Shown here piece by piece: positions 15,434 through 23,470 of a stretch of DNA of 64,000 nucleotides (position 1 is the first letter of the stretch; each line of letters starts with the position of its first letter). The DNA comes from Streptomyces dangxiongensis (GTDB taxonomy: Bacteria; Actinomycetota; Actinomycetes; Streptomycetales; Streptomycetaceae). The notes beneath the pieces are model-generated. The model saw only the letters and a program-made list of their open reading frames with translations, searched no databases and was not told the DNA's origin. A program made the position numbers and the translations under genes. The DNA lies in NCBI RefSeq assembly GCF_003675325.1, contig NZ_CP033073.1:3658001-3722000 (forward strand). Reading direction: 5' to 3'.

Positions 15434-16349
15434 GAGCGTGTCTCTATGGTGGGCTCATCAGTTGATCGGATGTACCTGTCCGATCAGTGATCACTGATGC
15501 GATGTGGGACCGGATCGAGCCGCTGATGCCGGCCGATCCGGTTCGCGGACGGCGGTGGGCCGACCACCGCCGCACGCTCGAGGCCATCGCGTGGAAGTAC
15601 CGCACCAACTCCCCCTGGCGGGACCTGCCCGACGAGCTGGGCTCGTTCCAGACCGCCCACAAACGGCTGATCAGGTGGGCCGACGACGGCACCTGGGAGA
15701 AGATCCTCACCGCCGTCCTCGCGGCAGCGGACGCCGTCGACGACATCGGCTGGACCGTGTCGGTGGACTCCACCGCCGTCCGGGCCCACCAGCACGCCGC
15801 CGGAGCACTCAAAAAGGGTCCGAAGGCCGCGACGAGCCGGCCGACCACGCACTCGGGTGCTCCCGCGGCGGGCTGAGCACCAAGGTTCACCTCGCCGCGG
15901 ACAGCCACGCGCGGCGCCCTTAGCTCTGGCCGTCACAGCCGGCCAGGCCGGCGACGCGCCCACCTTCGAGACGGTCATGGCCCGCATCCGGGTGCCGAGA
16001 ACCGGCCCCGGCCGGCCCCGGACCCGCCCCACCATGGTCCTGGCCGACCGCGCCTACTCATCCCGCGCGATCCGCGCTCACCTGCGCCGCCGACAGATCC
16101 GCGCGGTCATCCCGCAGCCTTCGGACCAGACCGGCCACCGTCTGCGACGGGGCAGCCAAGGCGGGCGCCCGCCCGGCTTCGACGCGGACGCCTACAAGCA
16201 GCGCAACACCGTCGAGCGGTGCATCAACCGCCTCAAACAGTGGCACGGCCTGGCCACACGATGCGACAAACTCGCCATCGCCTACCAGGCCGCACTCCAC
16301 CTAGCCGCCATCCTCATCTGGACACTACGCTGACCAAAGAGACAGAACC
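15434..16349 (+). mobile_element. IS5-family (IS427-like) insertion sequence, damaged
   Basis: About 916 bp bounded by CTAG on both sides (15431-15434 and 16349-16352), the YTAR-type target duplication expected for this group. Imperfect terminal repeats: AGCGTGTCTCTATGGT on the left against GTTCTGTCTCTTTGGT (reverse complement of the right end). It carries one transposase gene spread over several frames. The left end matches the relic at 20261-20338. Confidence 0.85.
15487..16333 (+). pseudogene. IS5-family DDE transposase, programmed -1 site plus inactivating indel
   Basis: The first frame (15487 on) has the N-terminal DUF4096-like domain and the first catalytic Asp in SVDSTAVRAHQHAAG. At 15810-15816 the slippery CAAAAAG allows a -1 shift into a frame reading GRDEPADHALGCSRGGLSTK. 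That frame then hits TAG near 15921. A third frame continues LALAVTAGQAGDAP, the second Asp in LADRAYSSRAIRAH, and the catalytic Glu in NTVERCINRLKQWHGLA to 16333. The first shift fits the translational frameshifting known in this IS group. The second needs a 2-base excess (or 1-base loss) near 15913-15920, so this copy should not make active transposase. The repaired protein would be 281 residues. Confidence 0.85.
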
Positions 16350-16372
16350 TAGTCGGCCTTCCCAGAGGTTCG

Positions 16373-16816
16373 TCAGCCGAGCCAGGCGAGTGGGTCTTCC
16401 TCGTCCTCTCCGGATTCCCGGACCGTCGTAAAGGTGACAGGGACTCCCAGCTCAGCAAGACCTGCGAGAACGTCTGGCGAGATGTAAAGCCCCGAGCCTG
16501 ACTCGGTAACGCCTGCTACGTCGACCTTCACCGCTTTTCCCGCCTCCCTGAGGGCGTCCAGCGCCGGCTTGCGGGGGCTGAGGATTCTCACAAGTTCCGC
16601 GGCCTGCCCGTCGGCGCCTTCCGAGTGCCGCTCGTCGACGGTGAGCGTGGCCCAACCGGGACCTGAGTAGATGCCCACGCCCTCAGAAGAGGAGATTACT
16701 TCGCTGTCGACGAGTTGAGACTCGATAAGCCAGGAGACAGAGTTCGCTTCCTGACCCGATACGACCAAGGACACGCTTAGGTCATTCCAGGACTTCACTA
16801 TCGCAGCAGACTCCAT
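16373..16816 (-). CDS. DUF4279-like putative immunity protein 2
   Basis: 147 residues. The N-terminus SWNDLSVSLVVSGQEANSVS and the C-terminus LAGLAELGVPVTFTTVRES share the layout of the neighbouring DUF4279-like protein: a beta-rich start, a middle helix and a closing hydrophobic strand after a Leu-rich helix. The last gene of the toxin operon, 15 bp after its paralog. In polymorphic-toxin loci small acidic proteins in this position usually neutralise the upstream effector; that role is inferred from position. Base composition is clearly lower in GC than flanking core genes, consistent with horizontal origin. Confidence 0.65.
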   Translation of the reverse strand: MESAAIVKSWNDLSVSLVVSGQEANSVSWLIESQLVDSEVISSSEGVGIYSGPGWATLTVDERHSEGADGQAAELVRILSPRKPALDALREAGKAVKVDVAGVTESGSGLYISPDVLAGLAELGVPVTFTTVRESGEDEEDPLAWLG

Positions 16817-16831
16817 TCCGTGATCCCCCTC

Positions 16832-17245
16832 TCAGCGTTCGTTCATATTGGCTGCGACCCTGAGCGGGAAGCCCAGAAGGGCGATTCGTTTGATGTCTTC
16901 CGAACGGAGGGCAAGGGTGGAATCGTTCCCGGAGAATCCGAACAGGTTGACGGTCACTTCATATCCCTGTTCCGCGAGCTGCCTGAGTTCAACCCGCTTC
17001 CGTTCCGCGATGGTAAGGATATTGTCCAACTGTTCGTGGAAGCCACGACTGGTGCGCTCGTCGCAACTGATCCTCCACTGCCCATCGATCTCGCCCGGGC
17101 GGTCCCATTTGCCGGGCCCCGGATCGCGCACACCTGTGGGCTCGATATCAAGGAACGACGTGATCTCTTCGTGGCGGAGATCTCTTCCCTTGATGACAAG
17201 CGACACCTCTGTCAACACCCAGTGGCGCTTCTCGATCACAGTCAT
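16832..17245 (-). CDS. DUF4279-like putative immunity protein 1
   Basis: 137 residues. TEVSLVIKGRDLRHEEITSF followed by LDIEPTGVRDPG and GQWRISCDE matches the DUF4279 pattern (strand, ITxxLxxxPT, then a W-containing strand); the C-terminus is IKRIALLGFPLRVAANM. It begins 28 bp after the toxin gene stop (17274) on the same strand. GC content is low for this genome. Inferred to protect against the toxin encoded just upstream; alternatively an orphan remnant of an immunity array. Confidence 0.7.
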   Translation of the reverse strand: MTVIEKRHWVLTEVSLVIKGRDLRHEEITSFLDIEPTGVRDPGPGKWDRPGEIDGQWRISCDERTSRGFHEQLDNILTIAERKRVELRQLAEQGYEVTVNLFGFSGNDSTLALRSEDIKRIALLGFPLRVAANMNER

Positions 17246-17273
17246 ACCTAACTCCTCAAAGGTTCAAGTCATC

Positions 17274-18939
17274 CTACTTGATCTCACGACAGGCTGCCCA
17301 GTGAACATTTCCCATGCCGGGCTTCAGCAGCTCTCCCAGCTGCGCCCTCTGACCCACGGTCGTCGAATCCTCGAACACACTGAAACCGCCACCACCCGAT
17401 GAAACGGGAGGCGCCAATGTGTAATTTGGAACTCGGTCGCCCGCATGGAATGTCTCCGAATATCCTCCTGGGTACACGCCGCGCTCGACGGTCAGGCCGT
17501 TGAGGCCGGGAAGCTGGTCGCCGTGTTGCACGTAGAAAGAAATCGAGGTGCCCTCCGGAACCACGGTCTCACCGGCTCCGGATTCAATGTAGCCATGGCC
17601 TGCGAAGACTTTTCTCTCCATCTGGGCGGCCACCGGAAAGCACCCGATCCGCATAGTACCGGCCATCAGTGTCCGGCCACTTCTTGTTCACGATTTGCGG
17701 GTTGGAGTCGCGCAGCGCCTGCATGACGTCGGCGCGTTCGGGCATGGGGTCCCCGGAACCTCTGGCGGTTTGACGTTCGAGGCCCTCCCGCACTCCGCGT
17801 TGCGCCGCCGATTCCAAGCCCTCCTTGGTCGCCATGCGCAGTCCGCCGCGGGCGAGTCCGGCGCCTTTGGTGCCGATGAGTTCGGGGATTAGGCGGCCGA
17901 TGAACTCGGATGGGTCCTTTTTGAAGCCGTCGACGGCTGCCTGGACAACCCGTTCAGGATGCGAGGCAGTGGAGACGAGGCCGGCCAGCGTCATGTTGAC
18001 GTTCTGGAGGTAGGCGGCCGGGTGGGTGATGTTGTACGGGTCGGTGGGGTTGAGGCCGCGGACGAAGTTGAGCAGTCCGGCCGTGCCCTTGAGTGCGCCG
18101 CCGACGACATGCGTGAGTTCGGTGTTGGCGGCCTGGTAACCGTCCGAGAAGTCCTTGCCCAGTCGCTCCAGGGGCGGTGGTTCGGCGGGAGCGTGCGCGA
18201 GGGCCGCCTTCACCTTGCCCTGCGCCGCGGAGGCGGCCGTGTTGCGCTGTTTACGGGCCTCGGCGAGCTTCTCGGCGGCCGCCTTGACGTCGGCCTTGCC
18301 GGGGTCCTTGAACGGCTCAGGTTCAGGGCCCGGGTCCTCACGCGCCTTGATCTTGGCGTTGTAGGCGTCGACCTTCTTGTTGTACGCGTCGACCGCGTCC
18401 TTGGACGCCTTGACGCCCTTCTTGTAGAGCTCCACGGCCTCCTTGGCCTGACCTTGTGCCCACTTGACGGTATCCGCGTACGACTCCAGCGCCTTCGCCG
18501 CCGCGTCGCACGCCTCAGACGCCCGTGCCCACTCGGCGGGGTGTACGCCGAACTTCTTCCGGAACGCGTCACCGCCGTCGCCCTGCCAACCGGAGGAGTC
18601 GACCTTCCTCAGCCCGGTACTCACCTTGTCGAAGGCTCCGTGGAAGTCCTTCAGGTGCCTGGCACTCTCGCGAATCCTGTCCGGATTGCCGTGGACGAGC
18701 TCGTTGGCCTCCTCCGTCTGACCGAGTTGCTGCTCGCCGGGGGTGGCGCCCAGGTCCGAGGCGACCTCGTCGCCCCAGTCCTCCACACTGTCGGCCCAAT
18801 CGTGCGCACCGACCTTGTCCAGGCCTTCGCCCACTTTGTCCGTGGCCCAGTCGACGCCCTCACCGAGCTTCTTCTTGCCCGCGTCGTAGAGGTCCTCCGC
18901 GCCGCCCAGAAGCGAGTTGGTGAGGTCTCCGAGTCCCAT
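17274..18939 (-). CDS. T7SS-signal polymorphic toxin-like protein with C-terminal Stv-like domain, +1 frameshift
   Basis: From ATG 18939 the first frame gives an N-terminal acidic leader (MGLGDLTNSLLGGAEDLYDA), then a helical WXG100-like T7SS signal region with SSGWQGDGGDAFRKKF. A long coiled-coil segment (YKKGVKASKDAVDAYNKK) and a linker follow. The frame stops at 17584. The neighbouring frame continues KVFAGHGYIESGAGETVVPE, VQHGDQLPGLNGL, RVPNYTLAPP and HWAACREIK to 17274, which resembles the putative adhesin Stv domain. One extra A in GAGAAAAGTC near 17606-17610 joins them into 554 residues. Start overlaps the preceding stop (TGATG). Likely exported by a type VII system; the activity of the Stv domain is unproven. 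Confidence 0.75.
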
Positions 18940-19598
18940 CAGCCTTCAGCGCCCGGTTGCTCGGCCGCCTTGGCCCGCTCCTCAGGAGAGGGACCGAAGG
19001 TGTCGTCCAGGAAATGGCCGTACTCCTGGTCCGACATGCCGAGCGCGTCGTGCAGATTCTCGGGGTTGAGGCCCAGCGGGCCGACCGTGTGCGAGGTCAT
19101 CACGTCCCGGCCGGTGTCCTTCCATGCCTGTCCGCTGTTGGCCAGCGCCTTGTCGAAGGACTCCTTGCTGTAGTCCACGTTGCCGCCGTAGGGACCGGAC
19201 TTCGCGATGTCAGCCCCAGCCCATCTTCTCCACGTCCTCCTCGGAGGCGTACGGATTACCGATGGCCGAGTTGGTGACGACCTTGAAGCTGCCCTCGATG
19301 TACTGATCGGTCTCGTAGTACGTGCCCGCCGACAGACCCGTCTCTCGGCGAACCCGTTGCCCTCGTTGATCAGGGATCGCACGCCCCACTCCCAGCGCTC
19401 GCAGAACGACTTGAACTCACCCGTCAACCCCTCGTGGCCGAGTTCGAGCCCGGTCAGGGCGATGTCGGAGAACCCGCGCCCGGCCCCGGCCTCGCCCACC
19501 ATGCCCAGCTCCTTCAACTCGCCAAGGGCCTCCGTCAGGCCTTTTGCGATCAGAGCGAGCCCATCCGCTTTGAGGTTCTTGCCCCCACCGCTGGTCAT
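18939..19598 (-). CDS. T7SS-associated protein with two compensating frameshifts
   Basis: From ATG 19598 (MTSGGGKNLKADGLALIAKG) the N-terminal half reads well to NEGNGFAE. About 40 residues are then out of frame; the correct frame there reads TGLSAGTYYETDQYIEGSFK and ends KMGW. The original frame resumes with ADIAKSGPYGGNVDYSKESF to the stop at 18939. A 1-base loss near 19340 and an extra G in the GGGG near 19216 explain this, giving 219 residues. It sits between the SseB-like gene (ATGA overlap) and the T7SS toxin (TGATG overlap), an operon order repeated in many Streptomyces T7SS loci. Function unknown, probably an effector partner. Confidence 0.7.
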   Translation of the reverse strand: MTSGGGKNLKADGLALIAKGLTEALGELKELGMVGEAGAGRGFSDIALTGLELGHEGLTGEFKSFCERWEWGVRSLINEGNGFAERRVCRRARTTRPISTSRAASRSSPTRPSVIRTPPRRTWRRWAGADIAKSGPYGGNVDYSKESFDKALANSGQAWKDTGRDVMTSHTVGPLGLNPENLHDALGMSDQEYGHFLDDTFGPSPEERAKAAEQPGAEG

Positions 19599-20125
19599 GC
19601 CACTTCCCCCGTCTCGAAGTCCACCGCCGCTTCGTCGGGTACGACGCCTCGCACCGGTGGGAACACCATCCCGTCCGGCCCGTCCGCACAGTCCAGCGCC
19701 ACCCCACAGGGCACTCCGGCGGCCGGGACCGCCACATCCAGCAGCCGCGCCCCCAGGATCGTCTGATACGTCCACTCCCGGGCGAACTCGCCCCGCGCCT
19801 GTGCGTAACGCGCGAGCGCCTGCCCATCGGAGAAAGCCAGGATGAACCGCACGCCGTTCAAATCGGCGGTCAACAACCCCCGCTCATGGTCCGGGCGGTC
19901 CGCCTCGCCCAGCGGCACCAATACCGCCGTACGCCGGAACTTGTCCAGCAACTCCGCGAACCGCTTCCTGCCCGCGTCCGCTTCGGGATCCCCGGCAGCC
20001 GGCTGCGGGGCCGGCTCAGCCGGTGCCGGGACGTCCATGTCCACGTAATCGGACAGGCGGGATCTCGGTTTGTGCGAGTTTGCCGTACTGTCTTCCCCGT
20101 GGTGAAACATGGTCGCCATCATCAC
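19595..20125 (-). CDS. SseB-family protein of the T7SS module
   Basis: 176 residues. After a Pro/Ala linker the SseB N-terminal-like domain runs from about residue 55: RKRFAELLDKFRRTAVLVPL, LNGVRFILAFSDGQALARYA and a terminal block MVFPPVRGVVPDEAAVD. SseB-like proteins head many actinobacterial type VII effector operons; their role is not known, possibly chaperoning. The stop overlaps the next ATG (ATGA). ATG 20125 is the first of several Met codons (MMMATM), so the start could be a few codons later. Confidence 0.75.
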   Translation of the reverse strand: MMMATMFHHGEDSTANSHKPRSRLSDYVDMDVPAPAEPAPQPAAGDPEADAGRKRFAELLDKFRRTAVLVPLGEADRPDHERGLLTADLNGVRFILAFSDGQALARYAQARGEFAREWTYQTILGARLLDVAVPAAGVPCGVALDCADGPDGMVFPPVRGVVPDEAAVDFETGEVA

Positions 20126-20260
20126 ATCGGCGCGTCGGCGGAGACAACGACGGGTTACGAGGCCCCGATTCCCCGCCCTTACACACCGGGCGACGGGTCA
20201 ACGAGCCATGATCGAGAGCGAAGCTCCTCATGGTCAGGTCCGTGCCACGCGGCAGTCTGG

Positions 20261-20338
20261 ACGTGTCTCTTTGATGGGTTGCCCAGTTGATCGGATGCGT
20301 CTGTCCGTTCGCTGATCACTGATGTGGTGTGGGATCGC
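20261..20338 (+). mobile_element. Relic left end of an IS5-family element
   Basis: ACGTGTCTCTTTGATGGG, then CAGTTGATCGGATG, CTGTCCG and GATCACTGATG...GTGGGA, align in order and spacing with the left 75 bases of the complete IS at 15434. The copy is diverged and stops abruptly at about 20338, where it abuts a toxin gene fragment. Nothing of the transposase core or the right end is present. Confidence 0.75.
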
Positions 20339-20446
20339 GAACGTGCGCCAGGCCTTCGCCGCGTCCCGCAGTTTGCCGGAGTCGGCCTCCGGCCACCCCA
20401 GGCCCAGCTTGTACAGGATGTGGCGAGCTCTGCCCTCAACGCTCAC
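20339..20446 (-). pseudogene. 5' stub of a polymorphic toxin gene
   Basis: From GTG 20446 about 36 codons read ARHILYKLGLGWPEADSGKL and then AAKAWRTFA before running into the IS relic. The GxxWPxxDxxxLRDxAxAWRxFA pattern is the N-terminal WXG100-like signal of very large Streptomyces T7SS/RHS-type toxins. The rest of the gene is missing, apparently lost by IS insertion and deletion. A remnant, not expected to be functional. Confidence 0.6.
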
Positions 20447-20510
20447 CGGCACGCGCGTGTCGCATGTCCCGTCGGTGGCTCCGGGGGTGGAGCCACCGGC
20501 GGGGTGGGGG

Positions 20511-20981
20511 TCAGTCCTCGTCGGGGTCGAGGACCCGGCCCTTGAGTTTGACGGGGTTCGCGGCGCCCACGCGGAGTTCGCCGTCGGTGTAGCGGCCCGG
20601 TGTCGCGCCGTCCGTGGCGGTGACCTGGGCCGCGTAGCCGATGCACTCCTGGTTGGTGGAGAGGTACGGGTTGTGGGTGAAGGACAGGGTGCGGCCCTGG
20701 TTGCCCAGGGTGCCCTGGGTGGTCTGCATGTTGCCCTTGGCCTGAAGGGTGTTGACATCGTGGTAGGCCCAGGACAGCCAGCCCGTGAAGACGAAGCCCG
20801 TGGGGGCCTTGAGGGTGAAGGTGATGTCGCCGGGGTTCACCGGGTCGGGGACGGTGCTGAGGACGCCGAAGCTGAGGTGGGCCGGGACTCCTCCCGGGGC
20901 GTCCTCGACGATGCCCTGCTGGAGGATGTACAGCTTGTTCTCGGACCCCGGTTGGACGGGGGCGTGGGTCTGCGTGGCCAT
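20511..20981 (-). CDS. Small beta-rich protein with APTGF/PGRYTDG domain (copy 1)
   Basis: 156 residues from ATG 20981, preceded by GAAGGG. Unknown family. The body reads IVEDAPGG, then FTLKAPTGFVFTGWLSWAYH, GRTLSFTHNPYLST, GATPGRYTDGELRVG and VKLKGRVLDPDED at the C-terminus. These blocks recur in the same order in the protein at 27097 and in the C-terminal part of the NHL protein at 24785. No signal peptide or membrane segment; predicted alternating strands suggest a beta-sandwich. Last gene of the 24548-to-20511 operon, 116 bp after the preceding gene. Function not known. Confidence 0.75.
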   Translation of the reverse strand: MATQTHAPVQPGSENKLYILQQGIVEDAPGGVPAHLSFGVLSTVPDPVNPGDITFTLKAPTGFVFTGWLSWAYHDVNTLQAKGNMQTTQGTLGNQGRTLSFTHNPYLSTNQECIGYAAQVTATDGATPGRYTDGELRVGAANPVKLKGRVLDPDED

Positions 20982-21097
20982 GGGTTTTTCCCTTCTGTGG
21001 ATGGGTGTGTCCGCTTGGGCGGATCCGCCGGTGGCGGGCTCGGGGGGCGCGGGCAGCTCCGCTCGTGACCTGTGGGGGGCGAGACGGGCGCCACGCG

Positions 21098-21821
21098 TCA
21101 GGCGGAGGGGGCGTCCTCGGAGGGCGTCTCCTCGGAGGGGGTCTCCTCGGAAGGGGCGTGGTCGGACAGGAGCGGGCCCAGGACCGCGAGGGTGCCGAGG
21201 ATGACGTCCTCGTAGAGGTAGAACCCCGCCTCCAGGGGCGGTGGTTCGGGGGCGGTGGTCCGGGTGGGGGACGGCGGGGGTGTGGTGGTGTGTTCGGTGT
21301 CGTCCTCCGCTCCGGCCCCGGGGGGCGGACGTGCCGAGGAGGTCGGTGAGGTCCTGTGCGGCGCCCAGGAAGGCGGTGCGGGCGGTGGTGGCCAGCACGC
21401 GCAGGGGAAGGTCGAGGGCGGCGGCGGTGCGCTGGCCGGGGACGGCTCTCGTCGCGGCCGGGGCCTCGGAGGTGGCGGCGGCCAGCCACTGGACCGGGAA
21501 GGTGGCGGCGGAGACGATCCGCTCGGCGGGCAGCACGGGCGGGGGGTCGCCGTCGACCATCAGGTCCTCCCACTCCATCAGGTCGAACAGGAACTGGCCG
21601 CCCTTGTAGAGGGGCCAGGGCCGGACCGTGTCGAGGAGCAGCCGGGCGCGGTCGGGGGTGTCGCGGCGCAGCGCCACGCCGTGCCGGGCCAGGGTGCACA
21701 GGCACTGCCGCAGCGAGCCGTTGATCTGGCCGAGGAAGGCGAAGGCCCGGTGGTCGGTGGGGGTGAGCGGGCCGGTGGGGGTGGGGTCGGCCGTCGGGTG
21801 GGTGCTCGTGGTGGGGTTCAC
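21098..21821 (-). CDS. Unknown helical protein, +1 frameshift near the 3' third
   Basis: GTG 21821 overlaps the polyprenyl synthase stop (GTGA). The N-terminal part is Thr/Pro rich, then HRAFAFLGQINGSLRQCLCT, WPLYKGGQFLFDLMEWEDLM and a helical run ending AAQDLTDLLG. The next frame continues AEDDTEHTTTPPPSP, a Pro-rich linker, EAGFYLYEDVILGTLAVLGP and a repetitive acidic tail (PSEETPSEETPSED) to TGA at 21098. A surplus base in the C6G4 run near 21322-21331 explains the break; the repaired length is 240 residues. I recognise no family. Tight coupling to the polyprenyl synthase suggests a shared pathway or complex. Confidence 0.65.
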
Positions 21822-23470
21822 AGTGGCCTCGAGGTGACGTAGTGGGCGATCTGCCGCAGCACGGCTTTGCCTTCGTTCTCGGGGATGACCTGGAGGTCTT
21901 CTTCGAAGCGGGCGATGCCTTCAGCGGCGAGCCGGTCGGCGAGTGCGGTGGCGTACTCGATGGAGCCGTGCCGGCGCATGGCGGCGAGGAGTTCCTCGGC
22001 GTGCTGCTGGGTCTTGTCGGTACGGCGCTGCCGCAGGACGTCGAGGAGGCGGGGGCGCTCGTAGGCGTGCGCGGTGCGGAACAGATGGATCAGCATCACC
22101 GTGCGCTTGCCTTCGAGCAGGTCACCGAGGGGTTCCTTGCCGTAGAGGGCCTCCTCGCCGACCAGGTTCAGGATGTCGTCCTGGATCTGGAAGGCGATGC
22201 CGATCAGGCGGAACGCCTCGTCGAACCGGCCCAGTACGGCCGGGTCGGTCACGCCGGCGCAGACGGCGCCGATGCGGCACGGGCTGATGCAGGTGTACCA
22301 GCCGGTCTTCTTGGTGCTCATCGTGAAGTAGGCGTCGTCGGCCTCGGGGACGACTTCGTGGCGGATCCAGCCCAGTTCCATGGCCTGGCCCTCGATGGAC
22401 TCCCGGCACATGTGGACCGCCTCGCGGATGAGGCCGAGGGTGCGGGCGAGGCCGAGCGTCTCGAGGTTGGACAGGACGGCGTCGACGGCGAGCAGGTTCA
22501 GCCCGTCGCCGACGTTGACCGCCAGGCCCAGCCCGTGTTCCTCGTGCATGGTGGGCATGCCGCGCCGGTGCGTGGACTCGTCGGCGATGTCGTCGTGGAC
22601 GAGGAAGCCGTTGTGGAACAGCTCCAGTGCGGCGGCGGCGCGTACGGCGTCGTCGGGGCGTCCGCCGAACGCTGCGCACGCGGCGATGGTCAGGGTGGGC
22701 CGCAGGCCCTTGCCCTGGCGGGCGGGGTAGGAGCGCATCAGGTCGTACAGCTCGGCACGCGGCTCACGGTCCGGCAGCAGCCGTTCGATCTCCTCGCCGG
22801 TGCGGGCCCGGCACCGGCGCATGGTCTCCATCAGGTCCGCGTCGCGGACGGTGTCCTCCAGCGTCCAACTGGTGCTGGTGCGGCCGTCCCAGAGCATGCG
22901 CGGCGCCCGTACGGTGGTGTCGCCGACCAGTACGAGGGGTGCGGGGGCGTCCTCGGGAGCGCGCCGGGCGAGGAAGTCCAGCGCCGTCCAGTCGACCGGG
23001 TCGGCGGCCGGCTCCGGGGCGGCGGGGGCCGCGCTGCCCCACAGTTGTGGGGCCTGTTCGCGGTAGGCGCCCCAGAGTTCCTGCATGCTGCGCAGGCCCG
23101 CCGCGCGCTGGGACAGCAGTGTGAAGGCCCGCCACACGGCGAGGGTGTCGTCCTGGGAGCCGCGGACGTCGAGGCTGTCGGACAGCACCTGGTCGACGGG
23201 CGGGCGCTGGAGGTCGAACAGCAGGTTCATCGCCCGGTTGTCGAAGGCGACCTCGACGTCGGGATCCGGGCAGCGGTCCTGGTGTACGACGAGACGGCTG
23301 TGCCGCGCGGTGAGCGTGGCGTGGCTGCCGTCGTCGAAGTGCAGGCCGAGCCGGATGCCGCGCAGGTGGTCGGCGGCGGCGGCGAGGACGGCCGGGGCCC
23401 GGTCGGACAGGGCGGCCACGGTCTCGTCCAGCAGGCCGGCACCGGTGAGAGCGGGGGCGGTCTCAGTCAT
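21818..23470 (-). CDS. SCP2-like domain fused to polyprenyl diphosphate synthase
   Basis: 550 residues from ATG 23470, overlapping the upstream stop by 8 bp. Residues about 35-125 resemble an SCP2 sterol-carrier fold (GIRLGLHFDDGSHATLTARH, then DQVLSDSLDVRG). Residues about 215-550 are a trans-isoprenyl diphosphate synthase with KGLRP (254-258), the first Asp-rich motif DDIAD (293-297), GQAMELGW (361-368) and the second motif DDILN (431-435), where the last Asp is Asn. It should condense IPP with allylic diphosphates, product chain length unknown. The fused lipid-binding-like domain is unusual. Neighbours suggest a terpenoid-related role. Confidence 0.85.
   Translation of the reverse strand: MTETAPALTGAGLLDETVAALSDRAPAVLAAAADHLRGIRLGLHFDDGSHATLTARHSRLVVHQDRCPDPDVEVAFDNRAMNLLFDLQRPPVDQVLSDSLDVRGSQDDTLAVWRAFTLLSQRAAGLRSMQELWGAYREQAPQLWGSAAPAAPEPAADPVDWTALDFLARRAPEDAPAPLVLVGDTTVRAPRMLWDGRTSTSWTLEDTVRDADLMETMRRCRARTGEEIERLLPDREPRAELYDLMRSYPARQGKGLRPTLTIAACAAFGGRPDDAVRAAAALELFHNGFLVHDDIADESTHRRGMPTMHEEHGLGLAVNVGDGLNLLAVDAVLSNLETLGLARTLGLIREAVHMCRESIEGQAMELGWIRHEVVPEADDAYFTMSTKKTGWYTCISPCRIGAVCAGVTDPAVLGRFDEAFRLIGIAFQIQDDILNLVGEEALYGKEPLGDLLEGKRTVMLIHLFRTAHAYERPRLLDVLRQRRTDKTQQHAEELLAAMRRHGSIEYATALADRLAAEGIARFEEDLQVIPENEGKAVLRQIAHYVTSRPL

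Noticed and set aside
20443..21705. Alternative long minus-strand frame over the 20.5-21.8 kb genes
   Set aside because: Pro/Arg-rich translation without motifs; the other frames contain the conserved domain and coherent coupling.
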